Source: Roseinatronobacter bogoriensis DSM 18756
GTDB lineage: Bacteria > Pseudomonadota > Alphaproteobacteria > Rhodobacterales > Rhodobacteraceae
Direction: 5' to 3'
DNA length: 64,000 nucleotides
Assembly: GCF_004366635.1 (NCBI RefSeq)
Contig: NZ_SORN01000006.1
Span: 62,001 to 126,000 of the forward strand
The notes below the pieces were generated by a model. It ran no database searches. It worked only from the letters and a program-made list of their open reading frames with translations, and was not told where the DNA came from. Made by a program: the position numbers and the translations under genes. Below, one piece after another: positions 26,642 through 35,531 of the stretch; position 1 is the stretch's first letter, and every line of letters begins with the position of its first letter.

Positions 26642-28750
26642 ATGATCACTCCGCTGTCCGAAGCCCTTGCAGAGCGTGGCTTCGACAAACTCACCCCTGT
26701 TCAAAACGCGGTCACCGCCGCCGATATCATGGATCAGGACCTGCTGGTTTCGGCCCAGACCGGGTCGGGCAAAACGGTAGGCTTTGGCATGGCCATCGCG
26801 CCCACCTTGCTTGGAACCGAAGAACGCTTCGGCCCTGCGGCAGCGCCGCTGGCGCTGGTCGTCGCGCCCACACGCGAACTGGCCTTTCAGGTCATGCGCG
26901 AATTGACATGGCTTTATGCCAAAACCGGCGCGGTTGTGACCTCTTGTGTGGGGGGCATGGACAGTCGGCAGGAACGCCGCGCGCTGGAACGCGGCGCGCA
27001 TATCGTTGTTGGCACGCCGGGGCGTTTGCGCGACCATATCGAACGTGGTGCCCTTGATCTGGGTGAATTGCGCGCTGTCGTGCTGGATGAAGCCGACGAG
27101 ATGCTGGATATGGGCTTCCGCGAAGACCTTGAATTCATGCTGTCCAAAGCCCCCGAAGAGCGCCGGACGCTGCTGTTTTCGGCCACCGTCTCGCCCATGA
27201 TCGCCAAACTGGCCAAGCAATACCAGCGCGACGCGCGCCGGATCAGCACCTTGGGCAGCACAGACCAACATGCCGATATTTCATATCAGGCGCTGCGTGT
27301 GGCGGCATCTGACAGTGAACATGCCATCTTCAACCTGCTGCGCTATCACGCCGAAGAAAGCGCGATTGTCTTTGCCAATACGCGCGCCGCTGTCAGCCAT
27401 CTGTCCGCGCGCCTGACCAATCGCGGGTTGTCCACTGTTACCCTGTCGGGCGAGTTAAGCCAGACCGAGCGCACCCATGCGCTGCAAGCCATGCGCGACG
27501 GGCGCGCGCGGGTTTGTGTGGCCACGGATGTGGCCGCGCGCGGCATTGACCTGCCGAACCTCAATCTGGTTATTCATGCGGACCTTCCCAGCAATACCGA
27601 AAGCCTGCTGCACCGTTCTGGCCGTACCGGGCGCGCGGGGCGCAAGGGCATCTCGGCGCTGATCGTGCCACCACGGGCGGTGCGCAAGGCAGAGAACCTG
27701 CTGAAATGGGCCAAGATTTCGGCAGAATGGACCACTGCGCCTTCGGTCGAGGATGTCTTGCAAAAGGATGAAGAGCGGCTGCTGGCAGACCCGGCATGGA
27801 CCACCCCCCTGACCGAGGATGAGCAGAGCTTTGCTGCCAAACTGCTGGCCCTTCATGCGCCGGAAGTGGTCGCGGCAGCCTATCTGCGCCTGTATCAGCA
27901 GCGCAATGCCGCGCCCGAGGACTTGTTGCCACCAGACACCAAACCCGCCGCGCGTGAGCATAAGCCATTTGGCCCAAGCCGCTGGTTCGCCCTGTCAGTC
28001 GGGCGTAATGACAAGGCAGAACCACGCTGGCTGTTGCCGCTGCTATGCCGCGCGGGCAATCTGGACAAAACAGCCATCGGCGCGATCCGCGTGCAGGACA
28101 CCGAAACACATGTCGAACTGACCGAGGCCAGCGCCGCTGGCTTCATGGCCACCATCGGCGCAGATGGGGTACTGGAAGACGGGGTCAAGGTACGCCCGAT
28201 GGATGCAGCACCCGACCGGCAATCCGGCGGCGGCAGGCCAAAGCCGGAGTCCAGCCCCCGACCACGCCCGGAATACCGCGCCAGCGCGCCTTCGCCACGG
28301 CCGCGCGCAGAGCCGGCCCCCGAACGCAAGGCCGCTGCCGCCCCGCGCGCCGAGGGTGAAAGAAAGCCGCGCCACAGCGCAAGCGCCAGCACTGCCCCGC
28401 ACGCGAAAAGCAAGCCCGATTCTTACAAGCCGAAAGACAAGGCCGAAGCTTACAAGCCGCGGGAAAAAGCTGACGCGCCGCGCGGCAAGGACAGCTACAA
28501 GCCCAGGGACAAAGCAGATGCGCCGCGCGCCAAGGCCAAGTATGAACGGCGCGATCCAGCAGTGAAACCCGGCGACAAGCCCGCGCCAAGGGCCAAGCCG
28601 AAACATGCCGGGAAACCCGCCTCGTTCAGCGATGCGCGCGACAGCTCCAAACGCTTCACACCGCCCGGTAAGGACAAGCCTGCCGCGCGCAAACCCCGCG
28701 CCACCGCGCGGCCCGGCGGGGCAGAGCCACCCCGGCGCGGCAAGCGCTAA
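26642..28750 (+). CDS. DEAD-box ATP-dependent RNA helicase with long basic tail
   Basis: About 702 residues. The core has Q motif (TPVQNAV), AQTGSGKT, PTRELAFQV, DEAD, SAT and HRSGRTGRAGRKG. After it comes a DbpA/CsdA-type RNA-binding domain (FALSVGRNDKAEPRWLLPLL ... TETHVELTEASAAGFMATI), then a ~180-residue low-complexity Lys/Arg/Pro/Ala tail with repeats such as YKPKDKAEAYKPREKADAP. Such enzymes remodel rRNA or mRNA, often during cold growth. I choose the ATG at 26642 (MITPLSEALAERGF); an ATG at 26627 and upstream frame to 26495 are alternatives. Confidence 0.88.
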   Translation: MITPLSEALAERGFDKLTPVQNAVTAADIMDQDLLVSAQTGSGKTVGFGMAIAPTLLGTEERFGPAAAPLALVVAPTRELAFQVMRELTWLYAKTGAVVTSCVGGMDSRQERRALERGAHIVVGTPGRLRDHIERGALDLGELRAVVLDEADEMLDMGFREDLEFMLSKAPEERRTLLFSATVSPMIAKLAKQYQRDARRISTLGSTDQHADISYQALRVAASDSEHAIFNLLRYHAEESAIVFANTRAAVSHLSARLTNRGLSTVTLSGELSQTERTHALQAMRDGRARVCVATDVAARGIDLPNLNLVIHADLPSNTESLLHRSGRTGRAGRKGISALIVPPRAVRKAENLLKWAKISAEWTTAPSVEDVLQKDEERLLADPAWTTPLTEDEQSFAAKLLALHAPEVVAAAYLRLYQQRNAAPEDLLPPDTKPAAREHKPFGPSRWFALSVGRNDKAEPRWLLPLLCRAGNLDKTAIGAIRVQDTETHVELTEASAAGFMATIGADGVLEDGVKVRPMDAAPDRQSGGGRPKPESSPRPRPEYRASAPSPRPRAEPAPERKAAAAPRAEGERKPRHSASASTAPHAKSKPDSYKPKDKAEAYKPREKADAPRGKDSYKPRDKADAPRAKAKYERRDPAVKPGDKPAPRAKPKHAGKPASFSDARDSSKRFTPPGKDKPAARKPRATARPGGAEPPRRGKR

Positions 28751-28772
28751 CCTCCGGCACCTGACACAAAAT

Positions 28773-28805
28773 ACCCGCCCCTTAGCGACAAGGGGCGGGT
28801 TTGTG
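28773..28805 (+). terminator. Rho-independent terminator after the helicase gene
   Basis: ACCCGCCCCTT, a 6-nt loop, then AAGGGGCGGGT followed by TTGT: an 11-bp GC-rich stem with a short U tract, 22 bp after the helicase stop. Confidence 0.85.
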
Positions 28806-28829
28806 GGGCTTTGCAGACGAATCAACGCT

Positions 28830-28946
28830 GGGTGTAAAGCTGCGCAGCGTCGGGCCGTGGTGCGGCGTTCCACCGCATAATCTGTAGCACTTTATGCCAG
28901 CCAAATCCGCGCAAGATCAGATATTTGCGCTGGTGTCAGCCAAATC
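28830..28946 (+). repeat. Dispersed intergenic repeat, copy C (truncated)
   Basis: This copy keeps the left arm (28839-28868, GCTGCGCAGCGTCGGGCCGTGG...) and the conserved centre (AATCTGTAGCACTTTATGCCAGCC through GTCAGCCAAATC) but lacks the right arm. It sits between the convergent helicase and thiX genes and runs directly into the hairpin at the end of thiX. Confidence 0.8.
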
Positions 28947-28954
28947 ACAATCAA

Positions 28955-28977
28955 GGCCGGGCATTCACTGCCCGGCC
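28955..28977 (-). terminator. Hairpin overlapping the thiX stop codon
   Basis: GGCCGGGCA and TGCCCGGCC are perfect 9-bp inverted repeats around a 5-nt loop, and the thiX stop codon (28965-28967) begins within the loop. No good U tract follows on the minus strand (TTGATTGTGATTTGG), so it may act as an RNA-end stabiliser or a weak terminator for the thi operon. Confidence 0.5.
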
Positions 28978-29717
28978 CTGTCCAGTCGACCCCGCGAAAG
29001 CGTTTCAAATAGCGCAAACAGAATCAGGCTTTGCGCCGCCAGCACCAGAAGGGCGGCAAACATCAGGTCGGTCTGCCCGCGCCCATTGGCCATAAGCATC
29101 AGATACCCAAGCCCGCGCGACGAACCGACCCATTCCCCGATCAAGACCGCAAAAGGCGCATAGACCACTGCCAACCGCAGACCAGAGGCCAGCGCGGGCA
29201 GCGCATTGGGCAGTTGCAGCAGGAACAGACGGCGCAAGGGTGTTGCGCGCATCATCTGCGCCAGATCATTCAGCGGGGCAGGCAGGCGCATCAGCCCGTC
29301 AAAAAAGGCCGATGTGACCGGAAAATAGATCACCAGCATGACCACGACAATTTTGGACGGTGCGCCATAGCCAAGCCATAAGGTAATGATCGGGGCCAGC
29401 GCAAAGACTGGCACGGCCTGCGCAAAGATCAACATGGGCCGCAACAACAGCCGCGCGCCGGGCGACAGCGCCAGATTAAGCGCCGTCGCCACCCCCAGCG
29501 CCACCCCGGCCGCCAGCCCCATGCCCAGATTGGCCGCTGTGAAGCGCGCGTGTTCCCACAGCAGGGGCGCATTGGCCCAAAGGCTGGCCCCCACACGCCC
29601 CGGCCCCGGCAGGATGAACGGCGGCACCCCACTGGCCCAGACCACGCCCTGCCACAGCGCCAGCGCGAAACCCAAGGCCAGCAGGCCGCGCAGCAAGGGC
29701 GTATTCATCCAGCGCAA
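28965..29717 (-). CDS. thiX: ABC transporter permease for thiamine pyrimidine precursor
   Basis: A 250-residue inner-membrane permease with about six helices and the BPD-type coupling loop (ASGLRLAVVYAPFAVLIGEWVGSSRGLG). It is the last of ten genes and overlaps the ATPase gene by 13 bp. Its neighbours thiY, tenA and thiZ indicate uptake of formylaminopyrimidine or a related degraded-thiamine pyrimidine rather than the sulphonate or taurine substrates of similar permeases. Confidence 0.85.
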   Translation of the reverse strand: MRWMNTPLLRGLLALGFALALWQGVVWASGVPPFILPGPGRVGASLWANAPLLWEHARFTAANLGMGLAAGVALGVATALNLALSPGARLLLRPMLIFAQAVPVFALAPIITLWLGYGAPSKIVVVMLVIYFPVTSAFFDGLMRLPAPLNDLAQMMRATPLRRLFLLQLPNALPALASGLRLAVVYAPFAVLIGEWVGSSRGLGYLMLMANGRGQTDLMFAALLVLAAQSLILFALFETLSRGRLDRAGQ

Positions 29718-30439
29718 GTTTCAGACTCCACCCTGTGCAGCCGGGCCAGCATCTGCGCCTGCGCGGCCAGTGTCTCGGGCGCAGTGTAGTCGCGCGGGAC
29801 GGGGCTGGCGGGCAGGTTCAGCACTTCTGCCCCATCCGGCCCCAGCAAATAGGCTTGATCAGACAGGCGAATAGCCTCCAGCGGGTCATGCGTGATCAAA
29901 ATCACTGTGCGGCCCTGCAACAGCGATGCGGCCAGATCCTGCATTGCCAGCCGGGTGAGCGTGTCCAGGGCCGAGAACGGCTCATCCAGCACAACAATAG
30001 GGCAATCTTCCATCAGGACACGCGCAAGTGCCACGCGCTGGCGCTGGCCGCCTGACAAGGCCGCTGGGCGGCGGCGCTCCAACCCTTTCAGCCCGACTTG
30101 CGCCAGCAAGGCGCGCGCGCGCGTCACATCTGGCCGCACCCCGCGCAGTCGCGCGCCGATGGTGACGTTCTGCACGCAATCGGCCCAGGGCAAAAGCTGC
30201 CCCTCTTGCGCCATCATCGCCACGCGGCCCTGAAGCGGCTTGCCATCTTCAGGGCAAATTGCGCCCTCCAGCCGGTAAGGGCCGGGCAGCCCCGCAACCA
30301 GCCGGGCAAGGGTCGATTTGCCCACACCAGACGGACCAAGCAAGCCAGACCAGCGCGATGCGGGCAGATCAAGCGCGAGATCGCGGATCAGCGGCGCTGT
30401 GCCCATCCACAGATCACCACGGAGGCGCAGGGTCGTCAT
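29705..30439 (-). CDS. thiZ: ABC transporter ATPase for thiamine pyrimidine precursor
   Basis: A 244-residue ATPase with Walker A GPSGVGKST, signature LSGGQRQRVALAR and Walker B CPIVVLDEPFSALD, followed by ITHDPLEAIRLSD. It powers the ThiX permease. Start overlaps the tenA stop (ATGA). The operon position under a TPP riboswitch supports the thiamine-related assignment. Confidence 0.86.
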   Translation of the reverse strand: MTTLRLRGDLWMGTAPLIRDLALDLPASRWSGLLGPSGVGKSTLARLVAGLPGPYRLEGAICPEDGKPLQGRVAMMAQEGQLLPWADCVQNVTIGARLRGVRPDVTRARALLAQVGLKGLERRRPAALSGGQRQRVALARVLMEDCPIVVLDEPFSALDTLTRLAMQDLAASLLQGRTVILITHDPLEAIRLSDQAYLLGPDGAEVLNLPASPVPRDYTAPETLAAQAQMLARLHRVESETCAG

Positions 30440-31110
30440 ACGCCCTCAAGCCCCATTTGCCAGAAGCCGACCTCCAACCTTGTGGCGGTGGCAAAGCGCT
30501 GGCCTAGTTGCCCGAAGCGCGGCAGGCTGGCCCAATCCGGCCCCAGCCTGTGGGCCAATGCGCCATCAATCAGACTGCCCACATCATGGCACAGCGCCTG
30601 ATACTCTGCCCCGGCATAGGTTTCGATCCAGTCGGAATACGGCCCGCCTGCCCCTTTGAGCCGCGCGCCAATTTCGCCATAGCCCATCACACATGGTGCA
30701 AGCGCGGCCATCAGGTCCAGAAAATCGCCTGAATAGCCCGCCTCCAGCACATAACGGGTATAGGCAAGGTTGGCGGGGGCCTCCGTTGTGGCCTCAAGTG
30801 CCTGCGCATCAATCCCCTCTGCCGCGCAGATCTGCACATGCAACGGCATTTCATGATGCACCAGCGCCTGCACTGTGGCGGATGCCGCCTGCATTTCAGC
30901 CAGCGTGTCAGATTTCGCAGCCGCCAGCGCCCATGCCCGCGCGAAATGGGTCAGGAACACATAATCCTGCCGCAGATAATGCAGAAAATTCGCGCGTGGC
31001 AGATCACCCCGGCGCAAGGCCTCGACAAACTCATGCCGCGTATAGGCCTGCCACAAGGGCGCAGCATCGCGCCAAAGGGTGAAGGCGCGGCCATAGTCCG
31101 GCGCGCTCAT
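30436..31110 (-). CDS. tenA: Aminopyrimidine aminohydrolase (thiaminase II)
   Basis: A 224-residue all-helical cytosolic enzyme that hydrolyses aminomethyl-HMP to HMP when salvaging degraded thiamine. The nucleophile is C140 in LAPCVMGYGEIG; other family marks are NFLHYLRQDYVFLTHFARAW and HHEMPLH. Joined to thiY and thiZ by 4-bp overlaps, so import and processing of the pyrimidine are co-produced. Confidence 0.92.
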   Translation of the reverse strand: MSAPDYGRAFTLWRDAAPLWQAYTRHEFVEALRRGDLPRANFLHYLRQDYVFLTHFARAWALAAAKSDTLAEMQAASATVQALVHHEMPLHVQICAAEGIDAQALEATTEAPANLAYTRYVLEAGYSGDFLDLMAALAPCVMGYGEIGARLKGAGGPYSDWIETYAGAEYQALCHDVGSLIDGALAHRLGPDWASLPRFGQLGQRFATATRLEVGFWQMGLEGV

Positions 31111-32057
31111 GGTGTGGCCTGTGCGGTCACGTCGATGGCCAGTTCATTGACCGACAGCCCGCCCGCAGTTGCCCCGCGTTCGGCCAGAAATGCCTCAAAC
31201 CGCGCATAGCGCCCTGCATCCAGTGCGGCGGGGCGGGTGGCAAAGCGCGGCCATGTATCGGACCATGCGCGGGTGTTCAACTCGCTGCGCAATTCGGATG
31301 CGGTGGCCGAGAATATCTGCCATGCCTGATCGGGATTGTTCAGGATGAAGCCTGTCGCGCGTTCGGTCGCATCCAGAAAGCGGGCGATCACATCCGCATC
31401 CATCTGGTCGGGATTGGCGACATAGATCAACTCGTCATAGCTGGGCACGCCTTCGGCCTCGGGGTAGAAACAGCGCCCCGCGCTGCCTTCGATTTCAAGC
31501 TGGTTCAACTCGAAATTACGAAACGCACCGATCACGCCATCCACCTGCCCCGACATCAGCGCGGGCGAGATTGACCAGCCGATATTGATCTGCTCGACAT
31601 CTGTCGGCTCCATCCCGTGATGGGCCAGCATGGCGTCCAGCATCACTTCCTGCACCCCGGCCACGGCAAAGCCCACCTTGCCGCCTTTCAGGTCTGTCAT
31701 GTCCTGAACCGCCCCATCTGCCAGCACGACAAGGCAGGTCAGCGGCGTCGAAATCAGCGTGCCTACGCGGCGCAGGGGCAGGTCATTATGGCGGCTAAGG
31801 TGCAGTTGCGGCTGGTAGCTGATGGCAATATCCACCCGGCCCGCTGCCGCCATGCGCGGCGGGTCGTTCGGGTCCGCAGGGGTAACGGTTTCCACCTCCA
31901 GCCCCGCATCGGTGAAATAGCCCAATTCCTGCGCCAGAACGATGGGCGCATGGTCAGGGTTCACGAACCAGTCCAGCATGACGCTGAGGCGGTCCTGTGC
32001 ATGCACGGGAAGCGCAAGGGTTGCGGTCAGCAATGATACGGCAAACAGGTGTTTCAT
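31107..32057 (-). CDS. thiY: Periplasmic thiamine-pyrimidine binding protein
   Basis: A 316-residue NMT1/THI5-like solute-binding protein. MKHLFAVSLLTATLALPVHAQ is a clear signal peptide; then DRLSVMLDWFVNPDHAPIVLAQELGYF, the ThiY/THI5 signature for pyrimidine recognition, and GWSISPALMSGQVDGVIGAFRN. The frame is open upstream but the signal peptide fixes the start at 32057, 10 nt after thiF. It delivers N-formyl-aminopyrimidine or similar to ThiXZ. Confidence 0.88.
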   Translation of the reverse strand: MKHLFAVSLLTATLALPVHAQDRLSVMLDWFVNPDHAPIVLAQELGYFTDAGLEVETVTPADPNDPPRMAAAGRVDIAISYQPQLHLSRHNDLPLRRVGTLISTPLTCLVVLADGAVQDMTDLKGGKVGFAVAGVQEVMLDAMLAHHGMEPTDVEQINIGWSISPALMSGQVDGVIGAFRNFELNQLEIEGSAGRCFYPEAEGVPSYDELIYVANPDQMDADVIARFLDATERATGFILNNPDQAWQIFSATASELRSELNTRAWSDTWPRFATRPAALDAGRYARFEAFLAERGATAGGLSVNELAIDVTAQATP

Positions 32058-32067
32058 GACGGTCCTT

Positions 32068-33021
32068 TCAGTGGGTAAGGGCAAGTAGGGCGATATCGCC
32101 GCCCCAATTTGCTTGCAGGATCTGGCCCGCATTATGGGCGCGCAGACCCGTGGCACAGGCCAGCACCACACGCGCCCCCGATGGCGGGCGCAGCGACGCA
32201 ATGGCGTCTGGCGGGATATGGCGCGCGGCCGTGCTGAAGGGGGCGGATTCGGCGCGCAGGTCGATCAACAGGTCATCTTCGCCTATGTCATTTCGGGCGA
32301 TGAAAGGCAGCGGGCGGGCGGGTTCGGGTGCCCCGTCAAACCGAAAGCCCCCCATCCGCCAGCGCGCGGCATCCAAACTGACAAGTTGCCCCAAGGGTGA
32401 AGGCGACAGCCCCAGCAGCACGGAAAGCGCCATTTGCGCCTGTAGCGCGCCGATTGTTCCGACCACCGGCCCCATGACCCCCGCTGTCGCACAGGTGGCC
32501 CCGCGTTCCGGCAGGTCGGGAAAAATGGCGCGCAGCGAAGGCGCTGCGCCACAACACCCTGCCACATAGCCCGACAGCGCCAGCGCCGAGGCTGCGATCA
32601 GGGGTTTGCCAGAATCGCGGCATGTGTCTGACAATGTCAGGCTGACCGCGAAAGTGTCCGCGCAATCAAGCACCAGATCCGACGCGCCCCCCAGTTTGGG
32701 CGCATTGGCCGGGTCCAGCCATTCGCAATAGGCAACAATTTCTGTTTCGGGGTTCAGCGCCTGCAAAGCCGCAGCAGCGGCAAGCGCCTTTGGCTGGCCG
32801 ATCTGGTCCATCCGGTACAGCGGCTGGCGATGCAAGTTATGCTCTGCCACTGTGTCACCATCGAGAAGCGTGATCTTCCCCACCCCTGCGCCTGCCAGAT
32901 ATTGCAACACCGGCACCCCCAGCCCCCCGGCACCTACAACCAGCACATGGGCGCGTGACAGCCGCGCCTGCCCGTCTGCGCCGATTTCCGGCAAGACCAT
33001 CTGGCGGGCATAACGGGTCAT
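32068..33021 (-). CDS. thiF: ThiF/MoeB-type adenylyltransferase with C-terminal rhodanese-like domain
   Basis: A 317-residue E1-like enzyme expected to adenylate the C-terminal GG of ThiS. ATP binding is seen in VLVVGAGGLGVPVLQYLAGAGVGKITLLDGD, with the contacts NLHRQ and LDCADTF. The last ~75 residues resemble a rhodanese (LLIDLRAE ... VVLACATGLRAHNAG), whose cysteine in CATGLR could carry the sulphur. The usual zinc C-x-x-C pairs are not obvious, only scattered cysteines. Start overlaps the thiE stop (ATGA). Confidence 0.86.
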   Translation of the reverse strand: MTRYARQMVLPEIGADGQARLSRAHVLVVGAGGLGVPVLQYLAGAGVGKITLLDGDTVAEHNLHRQPLYRMDQIGQPKALAAAAALQALNPETEIVAYCEWLDPANAPKLGGASDLVLDCADTFAVSLTLSDTCRDSGKPLIAASALALSGYVAGCCGAAPSLRAIFPDLPERGATCATAGVMGPVVGTIGALQAQMALSVLLGLSPSPLGQLVSLDAARWRMGGFRFDGAPEPARPLPFIARNDIGEDDLLIDLRAESAPFSTAARHIPPDAIASLRPPSGARVVLACATGLRAHNAGQILQANWGGDIALLALTH

Positions 33022-33620
33022 GCACAGGCCCCCAGCCATTGGGCAATGCGCGCATCCGGGTCGGAGTTCAGCGTTATATCCGTCACCGCCGAGACGATAT
33101 CCGCGCCGGCGTCGAACGCACCGGCGGCGCGTTCAACAGACATGCCACCAATGGCGACAAGCGGGATTTCCCCCACCAGCCCTTTCCATTCGGTCACCCG
33201 GTCCAGCCCTTGCTGGTGCCATTTCATCTGCTTCAGGATTGTGGGGTAAACCGGCCCCAGCGCCACATAATCCGGCGCAAGGGCAAGGGCGCGGTCAAGT
33301 TCGGCATGGTCATGCGTGGAGATACCAAGCTTCAGCCCCGCGCGACGGATCGCGGGCAGGTCTGCCGCGTCAAGGTCTTCCTGCCCCAGATGCAACCACT
33401 CGGCCCCTTCCTCAATGGCCAGTTGCCAATGATCATTGACCACCAGCGCCGCACCATATGTTTGCGCCATGGCCAGACCGACGCGAATATCCAGTCGCAG
33501 TGCGTTGGGGTCGCGCTCCTTGATGCGCAATTGCAGGAATTTCACGCCAAGTGGCAGGGCACGTTCCAGCCAATCAACGTTGTCAAAGATCGGGTAGAAC
33601 CGGGGCAGCGTCATAGCCAT
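33018..33620 (-). CDS. thiE: Thiamine phosphate synthase
   Basis: A 200-residue TIM barrel joining HMP-PP and thiazole phosphate to thiamine phosphate. Motifs: QLRIKERD, ALVVNDHWQLA, WLHLGQEDL, LGISTHDHAEL, YVALGPVYPT and PLVAIGGM. Slightly short for the family but complete. Overlaps thiG by 10 bp and thiF by 4 bp. Confidence 0.92.
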   Translation of the reverse strand: MAMTLPRFYPIFDNVDWLERALPLGVKFLQLRIKERDPNALRLDIRVGLAMAQTYGAALVVNDHWQLAIEEGAEWLHLGQEDLDAADLPAIRRAGLKLGISTHDHAELDRALALAPDYVALGPVYPTILKQMKWHQQGLDRVTEWKGLVGEIPLVAIGGMSVERAAGAFDAGADIVSAVTDITLNSDPDARIAQWLGACA

Positions 33621-34372
33621 GCCTTTCCGACAACAGGGGTAGAGGGGGATGCCATGTCGCGCGGGGTCATCGGGTCGGCGGCATGGGCCAGCGCCCCCGC
33701 CTGTGCCGCCAGCGCAAAGGCTCGCGCCATGCCTACTGGGTCACCCGCCTGCGCGACCGCCGTATTGAGCAGCACCGCATCAAAGCCCATTTCCATCGCA
33801 TCGGCGGCATGGCTGGGCAGGCCAAGGCCCGCGTCGATCACCATTGGCACCTCGGGAAAGGCCGCGCGCAGGGTTTTAAGCCCGTAGCGATTGTTCAACC
33901 CAAGGCCAGAGCCGATGGGCGCGCCCCAAGGCATCAGCACTTTTGCACCTGCCTGCAACAGGCGCGCGGCCAGAACCTGATCTTCGGTTGTATAGGGGAA
34001 CACCTCGAACCCGTCAGCGGCCAGCGCCTCGGTTGCCTTCAGCAGGCCGAAGGGGTCGGGCTGCAAGGTGTCGGCATGGCCAATCACTTCCAGCTTGATC
34101 CAGTTCGTCTCGAACACCTCTCGCGCCATGTGCGCGGTGGTGATCGCCTCTCTGGCGCTGTAGCAGCCCGCAGTATTGGGCAGCACATGCACACCAAGCC
34201 CGCGAATAATATCCCAAAACGCCTGCCCCTGCCCGCCTTCACGGCGCAAGGATACGGTCGCCACCGACGCGGCAGATTTGCGAAACGCCGCCTCCAGCAC
34301 CGCGGGGGACGGGTATTGTGCTGTGCCCAGCATGAGAGGGGAGTTCAGCGTGACGCCATAAAAATCGCGCAT
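33611..34372 (-). CDS. thiG: Thiazole synthase
   Basis: A 253-residue enzyme forming the thiazole phosphate ring from DXP, dehydroglycine (from ThiO) and sulphur carried on ThiS. The Schiff-base lysine is K93 in NWIKLEVIGH; LMLGTAQYPSP, LMPWGAPIGSGLGLNN and PMVIDAGLGLPSHAADAMEMGFDAVLLNTAVA are family blocks. It follows thiS after a 3-nt gap. Confidence 0.95.
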   Translation of the reverse strand: MRDFYGVTLNSPLMLGTAQYPSPAVLEAAFRKSAASVATVSLRREGGQGQAFWDIIRGLGVHVLPNTAGCYSAREAITTAHMAREVFETNWIKLEVIGHADTLQPDPFGLLKATEALAADGFEVFPYTTEDQVLAARLLQAGAKVLMPWGAPIGSGLGLNNRYGLKTLRAAFPEVPMVIDAGLGLPSHAADAMEMGFDAVLLNTAVAQAGDPVGMARAFALAAQAGALAHAADPMTPRDMASPSTPVVGKAWL

Positions 34373-34375
34373 ACC

Positions 34376-34573
34376 TCAGCCCCCTTGCATCGGTGCCAGC
34401 ACTTCCAGCCGGTCGCCGTCTTGCAACATGGTTTGCGCCCGCGCGGCCTTGGGCACGAAAGCACCGTTCAGCGCCGTTGCAACGCGCGCTTCAGCCCAGT
34501 CGAGTTCGCTCAGCGCGTCCGCAAGCGTATTGGCCGCGATCTCGCGCATCTCTCCGTTCACCTCAATTTTCAT
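34376..34573 (-). CDS. thiS: Sulphur carrier protein ThiS
   Basis: A 65-residue ubiquitin-fold protein ending in the obligatory GG (PMQGG), which ThiF adenylates and which is then thiocarboxylated to supply sulphur to ThiG. MKIEVNGEMREI and ATALNGAFVPKAARAQTMLQDGDRLEVL are typical. It overlaps thiO by 11 bp. Confidence 0.94.
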   Translation of the reverse strand: MKIEVNGEMREIAANTLADALSELDWAEARVATALNGAFVPKAARAQTMLQDGDRLEVLAPMQGG

Positions 34574-35531
34574 GGACCATATCCCCCTTGATCCCTTGTG
34601 TCAGAAACGCCGCCGCCTGTTGCGCAAGCGCCGGCGCCAGCAAATAGCCGTGCCGGAACAACCCGTTGAGGTGCAGCACACGGCCCTGCACCACGACACG
34701 CGGCACATTGTCGGCAAAGGCCGGGCGCAGATCGGTGCCGGTTTCCACCAGCTCCGCTTCGGCAAAGCGCGGGTCCAGCGCATAGGCCGCACTCAGCAAT
34801 TCCAGCGTCGAACGCGCGGAAATCCCGCGCTTGTCCGTGCTTTCAATCTGGGTCGCGCCAAGCATGAACAGCCCGCCCGCGCGTGGCACGATATACAGCG
34901 GATGGCGCGGGTGCAGCAGGCGCACAGGGCGGCCAAGCCGGATATCGGGCGCGCGCAACACGACCATTTCACCGCGCACCCCGCGCAGCCCCGGCAGCCC
35001 TGCCGCCAGACCACGCGCATCAATGACAGGGCCAGAGAATTCCTCGGGGGTGACCTCGGCCCGTTCGATTGACACGCCCTGCGCGGCCAGGGCGCGGGTC
35101 AGGTCCAGCAAGGCCCCGCGCGGGTCAAGATGGGCTTCATCCTCGAAGAACAGGGCCTGATCTGCTGTGGTCAGGTCCGGCTCCAGCGTTGCCAATTCAT
35201 TTGTGATCAGGCGGTGGCCCGACGTGCGCCGCGCAAAGCGCGACAGTTCCGCCCGGTCGCGCTGCAAGGCAACAACCAGCGAACCGCGATATGTGACCTC
35301 TGTCACCTCGGCCCAAGCGCGTGCGGCGTCTTTGCCATGCCGGACGACAGCGGGTTCAGCAACCGCCCCTTCGCAATAGGGGGCCAGCATTCCGCCTGCC
35401 CACCATGAGCAGCTATGCGGCCCCGGCGGGCCATTGCGGTCCAGAATGCGCGGGGTCAACCCGGCCTTGCACATTTCCCACGCAGCCCAGAGGCCCGCGA
35501 CCCCCGCCCCGATGATGGTGATATCAGCCAT
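34563..35531 (-). CDS. thiO: Glycine oxidase ThiO
   Basis: A 322-residue FAD enzyme oxidising glycine to the imine used by ThiG. FAD-binding ITIIGAGVAGLWAAWEMCKAG at the N-terminus, a D-amino-acid-oxidase fold, and a C-terminal RPAFADNVPRVVVQGRVLHLNGLFRHGYLLAPALAQ block. The start MADITIIG overlaps the thiD stop by 8 bp; the frame upstream lies inside thiD. Confidence 0.92.
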   Translation of the reverse strand: MADITIIGAGVAGLWAAWEMCKAGLTPRILDRNGPPGPHSCSWWAGGMLAPYCEGAVAEPAVVRHGKDAARAWAEVTEVTYRGSLVVALQRDRAELSRFARRTSGHRLITNELATLEPDLTTADQALFFEDEAHLDPRGALLDLTRALAAQGVSIERAEVTPEEFSGPVIDARGLAAGLPGLRGVRGEMVVLRAPDIRLGRPVRLLHPRHPLYIVPRAGGLFMLGATQIESTDKRGISARSTLELLSAAYALDPRFAEAELVETGTDLRPAFADNVPRVVVQGRVLHLNGLFRHGYLLAPALAQQAAAFLTQGIKGDMVHEN

